Assembly: GCA_022841825.1 (NCBI GenBank)
Contig: JALHQT010000002.1
Coordinates: 705,276-769,275, forward strand
Source of the DNA: Anaerolineae bacterium
GTDB lineage: Bacteria; Chloroflexota; Anaerolineae; Aggregatilineales; Phototrophicaceae
Length of the DNA: 64,000 nucleotides
Direction of reading: 5' to 3'
Shown here: positions 25,980 through 34,514 of the stretch, piece after piece
How the letters are laid out: each line of letters opens with the position of its first letter
Numbering within the stretch: the stretch's first letter is position 1
The notes under the pieces: generated by a model
Databases searched by the model: none
Seen by the model: the letters and a program-made list of their open reading frames with translations, nothing else
Told to the model about the DNA's origin: nothing
Made by a program: the position numbers and the translations under genes

Positions 25980-27397
25980 CGCTGAACCTCGCTGCTTTTC
26001 ATCAGCGGAAAAGTCCCCTGCTGCGCTTCCTGCAAGAGCGCGTTGACGATGCGCACCGCGCGCCGCTCCTCGCGGTAGCGCTGATAGTGATTGTTCATAG
26101 CGTCTATCCTTTGGCGATAACCATCGTCGCTCAGGAGCGTTCGTATATGATCGCGCAGTTGCAGCGGGGTATCCGTATCTCGGTCGCCGACGACGCCGAG
26201 GCGATGGTAGGTGATCCGCGCCGCCGCGCCAAGCTGATCGTTGGTGTTTTTGAAGGGATATACCAGCATTGGCACCCCAAAGTGAACACATTCGTTCATC
26301 GAGCCGATCCCGCCATGTATGACCGCGCAATCGGCATGTTCAAGGACACGAAGCTGCGGAACCCAGCCAAAAGCCCGGATATGTGGCGGCAGGTCGCCCA
26401 GGTCGCGCGGGTCCCGCCGCCCGCCGAGTGCGAGGATGACATCCCAGCCGGTCTCGTCACGCAGCGCATGGACGACCTTATGCAGAAACGCACTGTCATC
26501 GCCCTTGAACGCTGCGCCAAACGCGCAATAAATCAGCCTGCGCTGGGGGTTCTCAGCGCGCTCCGCAAGGAACCTATCGAGCGCCGCGTTAACCTCTCCC
26601 TGTACCGGGCTGACGTGCATGTCATCGCGGTCGAGCAGCAGCATCGGTCCCAGATAGTGGGAGCTGGGATGCGGCTGATGCGGAAACTCTATCTCGTAAG
26701 CATTGGTATATAGCAGCGGCAAGCGCCGGAAGATGAACGGGAGGAGCCACTGGTAACGTGCGACTTCCCGTTCAAACGGGAAACCTACCTGCCGTGCGTG
26801 CTGGCTCAGGACGGAAATCGGGTCAGCGCCGACGGCGCGGATGCGCTGGGTTTGGAAGTGCAGCCACTTCCAAAGGCGATAGCGCAGCCACGCCCATTCG
26901 ATCCCCCATCGACTGCCTTGCCAGCCAACGCCTGGCACGATGCCGAGGTGCAGCGGCGGCACGCCGTCATACTTTCGCAAAGAAAGAAATGCAGCAAGGG
27001 ACGCGGTCGGAATATTGCGCGCACAGGCGGAGATGATGTAAGCGCTGAGTTCAATATCAATGATGCAAAGGTCAGGTGCCAGTCTCGCCATGTGCGCTTC
27101 GAAATCCTGCGTGCCGAGCGCGTCAAGCGCGCTTTGCCTGCGCGCGCCTATCGTCAGTGGCTTCCCCAGCCAGCCGATGAGTTTCGCCATCAGGGTTCGC
27201 GCAGCGGCAGTATGGGTGTGTGGGATAGTGGCGTCAAGCTGTACAAAAGGCAGCCCCTGTGCTTGGGCGGCAGCCTGGAGCGGCGCGGGACTGGCGAATG
27301 TGACACGGTGTCCATCGGCAAGAAGCTGGTGCGCTAGCCCAAACGCGGAATTGTAAAGGCTGGCGATGCCGCTGGTCACGATAACAATGTGTGGCAT
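25976..27397 (-). CDS. UDP-glycosyltransferase, MGT/GT1 family
   Basis: The protein has 473 residues. The ATG at 27397 starts directly with the first Rossmann strand (MPHIVIVTSGIASLYNSAFGLAHQL). The C-terminal donor-binding signature reads HGGIGSMNECVHFGVPML, followed by YPFKNTNDQLGAAARI, as in macrolide-type and plant GT1 enzymes. Such enzymes transfer a sugar from UDP- or dTDP-donors to a small hydrophobic acceptor. Next to an exporter in a peptide cluster it probably glycosylates the product, either as final tailoring or as a self-protection step. No sugar-nucleotide genes are in the cluster, so a common housekeeping donor is likely. It lies 29 bases after the ornithine cyclodeaminase gene. 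Confidence 0.88.
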   Translation of the reverse strand: MPHIVIVTSGIASLYNSAFGLAHQLLADGHRVTFASPAPLQAAAQAQGLPFVQLDATIPHTHTAAARTLMAKLIGWLGKPLTIGARRQSALDALGTQDFEAHMARLAPDLCIIDIELSAYIISACARNIPTASLAAFLSLRKYDGVPPLHLGIVPGVGWQGSRWGIEWAWLRYRLWKWLHFQTQRIRAVGADPISVLSQHARQVGFPFEREVARYQWLLPFIFRRLPLLYTNAYEIEFPHQPHPSSHYLGPMLLLDRDDMHVSPVQGEVNAALDRFLAERAENPQRRLIYCAFGAAFKGDDSAFLHKVVHALRDETGWDVILALGGRRDPRDLGDLPPHIRAFGWVPQLRVLEHADCAVIHGGIGSMNECVHFGVPMLVYPFKNTNDQLGAAARITYHRLGVVGDRDTDTPLQLRDHIRTLLSDDGYRQRIDAMNNHYQRYREERRAVRIVNALLQEAQQGTFPLMKSSEVQR

Positions 27398-27426
27398 ATT
27401 TCTGCTCTCTTTTCGGAGAGTATGGA

Positions 27427-28467
27427 TTAGCTGAAGTCGTAGGGGTTCAACGGGTCGGTCGACGTGTGTTGAATATGAAGCGTCTGCCCCAACTGCAATC
27501 GCCGCGCATGGCTGAGGAGGAGTTCCGCAGCGACCGCGTCTTCCAATGCCCATCCCGTCGAGTCGAATATCGTCAGGCGTTCACGCTCGGCAGCATATTT
27601 GTCTGGCGCCTGGACGACTTCATAAAGCGGCGGACCGAGGGCATCAACGACCAGGCGCTGGCTCTCGCCTTCCTTAAGTGCCTGTTCTGTGAAATCCGGG
27701 TGCACGATTGCGCGTTCGACCAATGTAAGCGGCAGTTCGGTCTTGCCAGGGAAGTCGGAGCCAATGGCATTAATGTGGAGCCAGGGCTTTGTAACGGTAT
27801 CGGCGAAGACTGGGGGCGATCCAATGGCGGTCGATGTCGCGGTGCAAAGGATGTCGGCGCTGCGAACCAATTCATCCAACTGATCGTCCGCCATCACCTG
27901 AACCGGGATGCCCAGAAATCGCGTGCGGTTCATAAAACTGGCAGTTGCGCTCTTGTCCACGTCATAAATGCAGACTTTTTGGATGGCGAACAACTCCGCA
28001 ACCGCATGAAGCTGGGTGACCGCTTGCGCACCTGCGCCCACGATGCCCATCACACGCGAGTCGGGATGTGCAAGATAAGACGCAGCCAGTCCCGATGCGG
28101 CACCTGTGCGCAGCGCTGTCAGGAACGTGCCATCCATGAGCGCAAGAAGCTGACCCGTACGCACATCATAGGTGCCGATAGAGGAGAGGATGGTTGGCAG
28201 TTCGTGCTGGTCCGGATTATGGGGATGATAGCCCACCATCTTGACCGTGACTGTCTGACCATGGACAAGCACAGGCATCCATTCCAGGAGTCCTGTAAAG
28301 GGCTGGTCGTAAGAAAAGCCTGCACGAGCGGGAACCTGTGTAGTGAGCGGGTCATAACAGCGAAATGCATTCTCAAGCGCATTGATCATCTCACGCATCA
28401 GCGTCTGGATGCCCATAGCAGCCACAATCTGCCGGATGTCATGAACGGTCAACAACATTGTCTGCAT
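27427..28467 (-). CDS. Ornithine cyclodeaminase / mu-crystallin family protein
   Basis: The protein has 346 residues. The classic members convert L-ornithine to L-proline plus ammonia with bound NAD. Seen here: VTVKMVGYHPHNP (substrate lysine region), MDGTFLTALRTGAASGLAASYLA split around the family RTGAASGLA motif, and the dinucleotide site GIVGAGAQAVTQLHA. The ATG at 28467 (MQTMLLTVHD) gives the normal length. A longer in-frame start is unlikely. It is the first gene of a four-gene reverse operon ending with the phosphopantetheinyl transferase, so it belongs with the peptide cluster. Proline for the prolyl starter, and possibly local ammonia, would explain its presence. Other family members reduce imines or make diaminopropionate precursors. 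Confidence 0.82.
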   Translation of the reverse strand: MQTMLLTVHDIRQIVAAMGIQTLMREMINALENAFRCYDPLTTQVPARAGFSYDQPFTGLLEWMPVLVHGQTVTVKMVGYHPHNPDQHELPTILSSIGTYDVRTGQLLALMDGTFLTALRTGAASGLAASYLAHPDSRVMGIVGAGAQAVTQLHAVAELFAIQKVCIYDVDKSATASFMNRTRFLGIPVQVMADDQLDELVRSADILCTATSTAIGSPPVFADTVTKPWLHINAIGSDFPGKTELPLTLVERAIVHPDFTEQALKEGESQRLVVDALGPPLYEVVQAPDKYAAERERLTIFDSTGWALEDAVAAELLLSHARRLQLGQTLHIQHTSTDPLNPYDFS

Positions 28468-28624
28468 TTTGAGGGGTTTCCTGCATTGCGAGATTACATG
28501 AGCTACTTGAATTAACCACACTAAACTAACGACAACATAACGTACTGGGGCAGTTGGGTGCAGAGACCCGATCCTCCAGATGTCCGCTGTCCTACATTTC
28601 GATCAGAATCGTCCCTTAGAAAAC

Positions 28625-28687
28625 TTGACAACCGTTTCAGCATCGGTACACTCTGCGGTCGATTGTCGAAGGTCGATTGTCGACAAT
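28625..28687 (+). promoter_or_regulatory. Promoter with GntR-type operator upstream of the FadR-family regulator
   Basis: TTGACA at 28625-28630 and TACACT at 28647-28652 (16-base spacer) form a good sigma-70-like promoter. Immediately downstream GGTCGATTGTCGA is repeated at 28657-28669 and 28671-28683, and the second copy runs into the perfect palindrome ATTGTCGACAAT (28676-28687). Position just after the expected transcription start suggests repression by the regulator whose TTG start lies 34 bases further on. Autoregulation is inference. Confidence 0.6.
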
Positions 28688-28720
28688 TTAATCTTTCTTT
28701 GAGTATTCGGATGAACCATA

Positions 28721-29434
28721 TTGCAGAAGAATGCTTCGACAGTCCTGGGGCTGGCGCAAATCCACAACAAGTCCCTGCGTGAGCATGTCCTCGACACACT
28801 GCGCGCTGCCATCGTCAATGGCGAACTGAAGCCCGGTCAAACGTTGATCGAAGCGGATCTTGCTGCGGAACTTGGCGTCAGCCGTGCCCCGCTGCGCGAA
28901 GCCATCAACATCCTCAGCAGTGATGGTCTGGTCGAGATCATGCCGTATCGCGGCACAACGGTGAAGAAGCTCACCCGCAAAGACATCGAAGAGCTGTTTG
29001 CTATCCGCAGCATGATGGAGGTGTTCGCCATCCGGCATATCATCCTCTCTGAAAGCCCGGCGGAGGTTATCAACGCCATGCGCGAGGTTTGCGTCGCCAT
29101 GCAAACCGCTGCTGACGACGGTGACCTGAGTGCCATCAACCTGCTTGATCGTCATTTTCACGACACGCTCGTGGCATCCAGCGGCAATGACCTGCTGCTC
29201 ATGCTGTGGGGAACCGTGTCCATGCGCGTGCGGCAGGTCATGTCGCTGCGCAACCGCAAGAAAGGCGATCTGCACAGTATCGCAAGGAATCATCACACGA
29301 TTGTCGATTTGATCGCTGGCAGGGATGTCGAGGCAGCCGTGCAGGAGATCACTCAGCACATTGGTATCTCTGGCGATGTGATCGCGGAAGCCTGGGAAGC
29401 ACAGAACGCCATAACCATGGAGAAAGCACCTTGA
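28721..29434 (+). CDS. GntR-family transcriptional regulator, FadR/FCD subfamily
   Basis: The protein has 237 residues. An N-terminal winged helix-turn-helix (about residues 12-80: LREHVLDTLRAAIVNGELKPG; LAAELGVSRAPLREAI, given in pieces) is followed by an all-helical FCD effector domain (about 90-225) with the metal-site histidine motif DRHFHDTL. The start is a TTG, with GGATG at 28708-28712 serving as a possible ribosome site. No in-frame ATG exists near the domain start. FCD regulators usually sense carboxylic or amino acids and repress catabolic operons. This one heads the long operon of aminotransferases, dehydrogenases and amidohydrolases and faces the ornithine cyclodeaminase operon. 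Confidence 0.88.
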   Translation: MQKNASTVLGLAQIHNKSLREHVLDTLRAAIVNGELKPGQTLIEADLAAELGVSRAPLREAINILSSDGLVEIMPYRGTTVKKLTRKDIEELFAIRSMMEVFAIRHIILSESPAEVINAMREVCVAMQTAADDGDLSAINLLDRHFHDTLVASSGNDLLLMLWGTVSMRVRQVMSLRNRKKGDLHSIARNHHTIVDLIAGRDVEAAVQEITQHIGISGDVIAEAWEAQNAITMEKAP

Positions 29435-30504
29435 GTTCACAAACTATTGCGCGCATTCTCGATGCACATGCGCAAAACACCCTCCTCAACACGCCCGCGC
29501 CGCCGCTGACGGCGCGGAATGCGGGCGACCTGAGCGCAGACTCGCTCTACGCGCCGATTGACGAGCGCATGATCGAGACCGCCGCGACAGCACTGGAATC
29601 CGGACAGACGCACTATGTCGATGTCCCCGGCATCGCCCCGCTGCGCGCCGCTCTTGCCGAAACCCTGACACAGAGTCATGGCGCTGCCTACGCCCAGCCC
29701 AACGTGATTGTCACGGCGGGCATGCAGGAGTCGCGCTTTTTGACACTCCAGATGATCGGCGAGACGGTCGAGCGCGTCGCCGTGCCGAAAGTCGTACATC
29801 CTGGAGTGCGCAAGGCGCTCGGCGTGCGCGCGCTTAAGCTGGACATGCTCGATGTCGATGCGCAGATGCTGCCGACGCTCGATACGATCCGCGCGACCTT
29901 ACAGGGTGGCAGCCGCCTGCTGTTTCTGGAATCGCCCTCGCGTTTGACCGGCGCGGTCTACAGCGCCGAGGCGGTCGGGCAGATCGCGGCGCTGGCGGCG
30001 GAATATGACGCAGTCGTCATCTGGGATCAGGGGCTTGCACCCTGGACGGACGAGTACACCTCGCTTGCCGCCCACGCCGCCGACCGCACGGTCGCGATTG
30101 GCGAGGCATTCCCAGGCAGCGGCTTGGGAAGCTGGATGATCGGCTATATCGCCGCGCCCGAAGCGCTGGTCGCGCCGATGCAGTCGCAAAAGCAGATCAT
30201 GGCGATCTGCACCAGCACTGCTGCCCAGTACGCCGCCTTAGAGGCGAGCAAGCTCTATGCGGACGCACAGCCGAGCCGCCGCGCGCGCCTGAAGGTTGCG
30301 CGACAGTCGGCGGTCGATGCTCTGGGCGCTGCCGTCATCCCTGGTGCTGCGGCAAACATCCTGGCGGTGCGTGCGCCCCACACGCAGGCAGCCGTCGCGC
30401 AACTGCAAGCGGCGGATGGTGCGGATTTTGGTGCCCCTGACGTGCTGCGCCTGACTGTTTCTGTTGAGACCGCGCTGCCGACGGCGGCGATAATGGGAGG
30501 CTGA
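29431..30504 (+). CDS. Aminotransferase-fold protein lacking the PLP lysine (likely pseudoenzyme)
   Basis: The protein has 357 residues and starts at a TTG overlapping the regulator stop (TTGA). It follows the fold-type I aminotransferase plan: GQTHYVDVPGIAPLRAALAE near the N-terminus, the cofactor-stacking aspartate in VIWDQG, and a C-terminal DVLRLTVSV with the substrate-carboxylate arginine. However, where the neighbour has SLSKSF-type sequence (LSKSFSMTGWRLG) this protein has GEAFPGSGLGSWMIG. The Schiff-base lysine is replaced around Glu225 and the phosphate-binding arginine is methionine. Catalysis of transamination is therefore unlikely. It could be a regulatory or structural partner of the intact paralogue encoded six bases downstream, or it may have a new activity. 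Confidence 0.72.
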   Translation: MSSQTIARILDAHAQNTLLNTPAPPLTARNAGDLSADSLYAPIDERMIETAATALESGQTHYVDVPGIAPLRAALAETLTQSHGAAYAQPNVIVTAGMQESRFLTLQMIGETVERVAVPKVVHPGVRKALGVRALKLDMLDVDAQMLPTLDTIRATLQGGSRLLFLESPSRLTGAVYSAEAVGQIAALAAEYDAVVIWDQGLAPWTDEYTSLAAHAADRTVAIGEAFPGSGLGSWMIGYIAAPEALVAPMQSQKQIMAICTSTAAQYAALEASKLYADAQPSRRARLKVARQSAVDALGAAVIPGAAANILAVRAPHTQAAVAQLQAADGADFGAPDVLRLTVSVETALPTAAIMGG

Positions 30505-30510
30505 TAGACG

Positions 30511-31668
30511 ATGGCGAACCCAGTAAAGACCGGGACGAACCTGCTCTATGCATTGATCGCGCAGGCGCGCAGCTATAGTGACACGATCATCATGGGACGT
30601 GGCGATCCGGATTTCGACACGCCGCCGCACATTGTCGAAGCCGCCAAGCGCGCGATGGTCGAGCACCACGCCGACTACACGCCGCCAGAAGGATTGCTCT
30701 CGCTGCGCGAAGCGATTGCCGCGCGAGTCCAGCGTGTCAACGGCTTTGCGGTCGATCCCGCGACCGAGGTCGTCGTGACCAACGGTGGGCAGGAAGCGCT
30801 CATGTTGATGATCCTGGCGGCGCTGGGTCCTGGCGATTCCATCATCGTGCCGGAACCGAATTACAACACCTATCACGACGCGCTCAAGTTCGCGCGCGCC
30901 GATAAAATCAGCATCCCCAGCACCGCTGCGACGAACTTCCGCACCGACCCCGACAAGGTGCGCGCCGCGCTGACGGAGCGAACACGAGCGCTGCTGCTCG
31001 TCTCACCCAACAATCCCACCGCCAGCGTCATCCAGCGTGCCGATCTCGAAGCGCTGGTTGCCCTGGCGCAGGAGCGCGACCTCGTCATCATCGCCGATGA
31101 CATCTACGACCTGTTCATCTATGACGACTACAAGCATATCAGCCCTGCGTCGCTGCCCGGCGCGAAAGAACGCACGCTGACGCTCAACGCGCTCTCCAAG
31201 TCGTTCTCGATGACCGGCTGGCGTCTCGGCTGGATCGTCGGTCCCGCGAACCTGATGGCGCGTGTGCGCGAGTTGAAAGCGGCGATCACGGGCGGCACCT
31301 CGATCATCTCGCAGTATGCCGGAATTGCCGCATTGACGGGACCGCAGGAGCCTGTACAGATGATGGCGGATGCCTACAAGCGCCGCCGCAAGATCGTCAT
31401 GGATGCGTTGGATGAGATGGGGATTCACTACGGCGTGCCGCAGGGCGGGCAGTTCGTCTTTGCCGACATCAGCTTCACAGGCATGGACAGCGCCGAGCTT
31501 GCCGAGAAGATCCTGACCGACCAGCACGTCCTGGTCTACCCTGGCTCGGCATTCGACCAGGAGCGCGCACAGTACATCCGCATGACCTTCCTGCAGCCAG
31601 AAGACAAGCTGCGCGAAGGTTTGGAACGGATGCGCGTCGCCATGAAGAAGATCATGGGGGAACGGTAG
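30511..31668 (+). CDS. PLP-dependent aminotransferase, class I/II
   Basis: The protein has 385 residues and all class I signatures: HADYTPPEGLLSLREAIAAR, the GGQEALML cofactor loop, SPNNPTASVI, ADDIYDLFIYDD with the pyridine-nitrogen aspartate, and Schiff-base Lys230 in NALSKSFSMTGWRLG. The C-terminal QYIRMTF supplies the substrate arginine. It resembles aspartate/alanine-type or branched aminotransferases of subgroup I-gamma. The amino donor is not determinable. It directly follows the lysine-less paralogue and precedes two oxidoreductases, which fits conversion of an amino acid to a keto acid and then to a hydroxy acid. Confidence 0.9.
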   Translation: MANPVKTGTNLLYALIAQARSYSDTIIMGRGDPDFDTPPHIVEAAKRAMVEHHADYTPPEGLLSLREAIAARVQRVNGFAVDPATEVVVTNGGQEALMLMILAALGPGDSIIVPEPNYNTYHDALKFARADKISIPSTAATNFRTDPDKVRAALTERTRALLLVSPNNPTASVIQRADLEALVALAQERDLVIIADDIYDLFIYDDYKHISPASLPGAKERTLTLNALSKSFSMTGWRLGWIVGPANLMARVRELKAAITGGTSIISQYAGIAALTGPQEPVQMMADAYKRRRKIVMDALDEMGIHYGVPQGGQFVFADISFTGMDSAELAEKILTDQHVLVYPGSAFDQERAQYIRMTFLQPEDKLREGLERMRVAMKKIMGER

Positions 31669-31673
31669 ACGCT

Positions 31674-32396
31674 ATGAGCGAAAAGCTGCTCTCAGGTAAA
31701 ACCGCCGTTATCAGCGGCGGCAGTCACGGACTGGGCAAATCGGTCGCCGCGCAGTTGGCGGCGCTCGGTGCCGATCTTGTGCTGCTGGCGCGCAGCGCCG
31801 AACGTCTGGACGCCGCAGCGGACGAGCTGCGCGCGCATGGCAGCCGCGTGCTGCCGCTCGTGTGCGATGTGGCGGATCGCGGTGCTGTCCAGGCGGCGGC
31901 AGCGCAGATCATGGCGGAGACGGGGCGCGTTGACGTGCTCGTCAACAACGCGGGCATCCCCGCGCCGCGCACCTTTGCCGAGACGACGCTCGACGACTGG
32001 GATGCGGTTATCGGCACGAACCTGAGCAGCGCATTTTATCTGACGCGCGCGCTCTGGGATGCGCTCGTCGCCAGCGGCGCGGGCTATGTGATCACGATCT
32101 CTGGGACGGCGGGTGTGCGCGGCGGCGGAAGTCCCGCCTACGGCAGCGCCAAGTTCGGGTTGACCGGGCTTAACCATGCCATCGCCCAGGCAGGCAAAGA
32201 TGCGGGCGTGCGCGCCACCATCCTCTATCCCGGCGGGATGGACACAGGCTGGCGAGGCGCGCCGATTGGCAAGCCGCGCGTCGAAAGCATGGACCCCGAC
32301 GAGGTGGCGCGCCTGGTCGCCCATCTCGTCACCAGCCCGCCGGAATTCGTCGTCAATGAAGCGGTACTCAATCCGCTTTCGTCGCCATTTTTGTAA
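31674..32396 (+). CDS. Short-chain dehydrogenase/reductase (SDR)
   Basis: The protein has 240 residues, a classical SDR. The cofactor site is GGSHGLGKSVA, the structural NNAG is present, and the catalytic serine, tyrosine and lysine fall in ISGTAGVRGGGSPAYGSAKFG (given here as two parts: the serine in ISGTAG and the pair in AYGSAKFG). The arginine after the second strand (LLARSAERL) hints at NADP preference. It lies five bases after the aminotransferase gene. It probably reduces or oxidises a keto/hydroxy group of the operon's substrate. Specific substrate unknown. Confidence 0.88.
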   Translation: MSEKLLSGKTAVISGGSHGLGKSVAAQLAALGADLVLLARSAERLDAAADELRAHGSRVLPLVCDVADRGAVQAAAAQIMAETGRVDVLVNNAGIPAPRTFAETTLDDWDAVIGTNLSSAFYLTRALWDALVASGAGYVITISGTAGVRGGGSPAYGSAKFGLTGLNHAIAQAGKDAGVRATILYPGGMDTGWRGAPIGKPRVESMDPDEVARLVAHLVTSPPEFVVNEAVLNPLSSPFL

Positions 32397-32410
32397 GGGT
32401 TTATCGGACT

Positions 32411-33478
32411 GTGGCATACGAAATCGACAAAGCAGACCTCATCACGCTTTACCCGCTGGCGACGCTGGAGCAGTTTTCGCGCGATTTCCTGCGTGCGCTC
32501 GGCGCGAACGACGAAGAGGCGGCGATCATCACCGATGGCTTGATGACCGCTTCGCAGTGGTGGCATCCGGGGCAGGGACAGGGGCTGGAGAAGTTCTTCC
32601 GCTTCTTCCGCCAGATCAACAACGGCGGCATCATCCCGAACGCCAAAATGGAATGGGTCAATGAAGGACCCGCCTACGCCCTGCTCGACGCGGGCAAGGG
32701 CTTCGGTTACGTCTCGGCGCATCGGGCTATGACGCGCGCGGTCGAAAAGGCGAAGGTGACGGGCATCGCCATGGTCGGCGTACGCCACAGCAATCACTTT
32801 GGCATCGCGGGCTACCACGCGCTCCACGCCGCCAAAAACGGCATGATCGGTTGGGCGTTCACCAACGCCAAAGCGGAGATGGCTCCCTGGGGATCGGCGC
32901 AGGTCGTGCTTGGCACCAACCCCTGGGGCATCGCCATCCCGCGCAAGGACACCCATGCCATTGTGCTCGACATGGCGCTGACGATGAGCGGCAAGGGCAT
33001 GATGATGTGGTATGAGCGCGAGGGCAGGGAAATGCCGGATAGCTGGGCGCTCACGCCGGATGGCAAGCGCACGACCGACCCCGCCGCCGCCATGCAGGGA
33101 CCACTGCTGCCGATTGGCGAGTACAAGGGCTACGGCTTGAGCCTGATCACGGATGTCCTGAGCGGCGTGATGACCGGCTCGCTGTTTGGCATGACGGTCT
33201 TCCAGGACGAGAGCCACCATGATGTCGGGCATGTCATGCTGGCAATCGACCCCGGCGCGTTTATGCCGCGCGAACAGGTCGATGCGCGGCTGGAGAAGCT
33301 GATCGCCGAAGTCAAGAGCGCGCCGCCGATTGATGCGGAGAAACCCGTCGTGCTGCCGGGCGAGGTCGAGTTCGCGCGCATGGAACAGCGCAAGCGTGAC
33401 GGCGTGCCGCTTTCGCGCAAGACGGTCGATGAACTGCGCGATCTCGCGCAGCGTTTGCAGGTTGATTTTCCACTTTAG
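32411..33478 (+). CDS. Malate/L-lactate dehydrogenase family (Ldh2) oxidoreductase
   Basis: The protein has 355 residues from a GTG start. This family is unrelated to classical lactate dehydrogenases and includes ureidoglycolate, 2,3-diketogulonate, delta-1-piperideine-2-carboxylate/pyrroline-2-carboxylate and sulfolactate dehydrogenases. Seen: VGVRHSNHFGIAGYH with the catalytic histidine, LGTNPWGIAIP, and GPLLPIGEYKGYGLSL, the NAD-binding and substrate regions. The cyclic-imine-reducing members would fit an amino-acid or opine pathway, but nothing in the sequence singles out that activity. It lies within the regulator-led operon between the SDR and the first aspartoacylase-like gene. Confidence 0.88.
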   Translation: MAYEIDKADLITLYPLATLEQFSRDFLRALGANDEEAAIITDGLMTASQWWHPGQGQGLEKFFRFFRQINNGGIIPNAKMEWVNEGPAYALLDAGKGFGYVSAHRAMTRAVEKAKVTGIAMVGVRHSNHFGIAGYHALHAAKNGMIGWAFTNAKAEMAPWGSAQVVLGTNPWGIAIPRKDTHAIVLDMALTMSGKGMMMWYEREGREMPDSWALTPDGKRTTDPAAAMQGPLLPIGEYKGYGLSLITDVLSGVMTGSLFGMTVFQDESHHDVGHVMLAIDPGAFMPREQVDARLEKLIAEVKSAPPIDAEKPVVLPGEVEFARMEQRKRDGVPLSRKTVDELRDLAQRLQVDFPL

Positions 33479-33503
33479 CCAAGATGCAGGAGTGAGATTG
33501 ACG

Positions 33504-34505
33504 ATGTCAGCCCCTTTGAAGATAGGAACCGTCTCCGTGATGCCGGGAGAGATGAAACGCGGCGGCATCCCGATTGGTGGCGATATGTATGCTCGCACGC
33601 GCGAAGTGCCGATCATCGTCTATCGCGGTGTCGAAGATGGACCCATTCTGTGGTTGAACGGTGCAACGCACGGCGATGAGCCGGAAGGTCCCTTTTCGAT
33701 CTTCAAGGCGCTGGCGCAAATCGACCCGCAAAAGCTGCGCGGCACCGTCGTCGCCGTGCCCGTGATGAACGTGCAGGCGTTCACGGCAGGGATGCGCGGT
33801 GACCCGCTCGACACCTTCTCACACGATATGAATCGGCTGTATCCCGGCAAAGCTGACGGCTACCCGACTGACCGCGTCGCCTGGGCGCACTGGCAGGTGA
33901 TGAAGGACAACTGCGACCTGCAAATCGCCATTCATTCCGGCGGCGAGCATTCGTATCTCGCGCACATGATCTTCGCCTCCGATAACCCGCCCAGCCTGGA
34001 GCTGGCGGCGGCGATGGGTCCCAATTGGACGCTGGTCTTCCGCAGCGGCACGGGCGGCGGCAACCCCAGCTCGCAGATGGGCGCGCTCGGCAAGGGCGGT
34101 GTCACCGTCGAGCTGGGCGGCAACTGCCGCACGCTGACGAGCGACTTCCACACCATCGCCGACGATCTGGCAGCCGGCTATCTGAACGTCATGCGCCATT
34201 ACGGCATGATCAGCGGCGCGGCGCAGTATGCCCCCGCCTGGCGGATGGGCTACCAGATCGCGCTGCTCGCCCCGGCGACCGGGATGTTCGTGGGAACAGC
34301 GGACATCCCCTTCGAGACGGAGATCCCCGCCGGGACGCTGATTGGGCAGGTCTACGACCTGTACGGCGATGTGATCGGCGAGGTACGCGCGCCGCGTGAT
34401 GGCGTGATCTTCGGGCTGCGCGCGCGCCCATCGGTGCTGGAGGGGCAGTGGTGCTGCTTCTTCGGCGTCATCGAACAGACCGTCGATAACCTGATACCGA
34501 AGTAG
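33504..34505 (+). CDS. Succinylglutamate desuccinylase/aspartoacylase-family hydrolase (M14-like), intact metal site
   Basis: The protein has 333 residues. The zinc site of this carboxypeptidase-related family is complete: His56 and Glu59 in THGDEPEG and His144 in IHSGGEH. The catalytic glutamate is probably Glu203 in TVELGGN. The ATG at 33504 is preferred over an in-frame start inside the preceding gene. The C-terminal beta domain (GEVRAPRDGVIFGLRARPSV) is a barrel-sandwich-like cap seen in the AstE/AspA group. It should cleave an N-acyl amino acid or related amide. It is the first of three homologues in this operon. Confidence 0.85.
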   Translation: MSAPLKIGTVSVMPGEMKRGGIPIGGDMYARTREVPIIVYRGVEDGPILWLNGATHGDEPEGPFSIFKALAQIDPQKLRGTVVAVPVMNVQAFTAGMRGDPLDTFSHDMNRLYPGKADGYPTDRVAWAHWQVMKDNCDLQIAIHSGGEHSYLAHMIFASDNPPSLELAAAMGPNWTLVFRSGTGGGNPSSQMGALGKGGVTVELGGNCRTLTSDFHTIADDLAAGYLNVMRHYGMISGAAQYAPAWRMGYQIALLAPATGMFVGTADIPFETEIPAGTLIGQVYDLYGDVIGEVRAPRDGVIFGLRARPSVLEGQWCCFFGVIEQTVDNLIPK

Positions 34506-34514
34506 GGCAGATCA

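Noticed and set aside
28657-28683. Tandem 14-base-period repeat as the start of a CRISPR or satellite array.
   Set aside because: Only two copies exist and they sit in a promoter next to a regulator gene, so an operator is the simpler reading.
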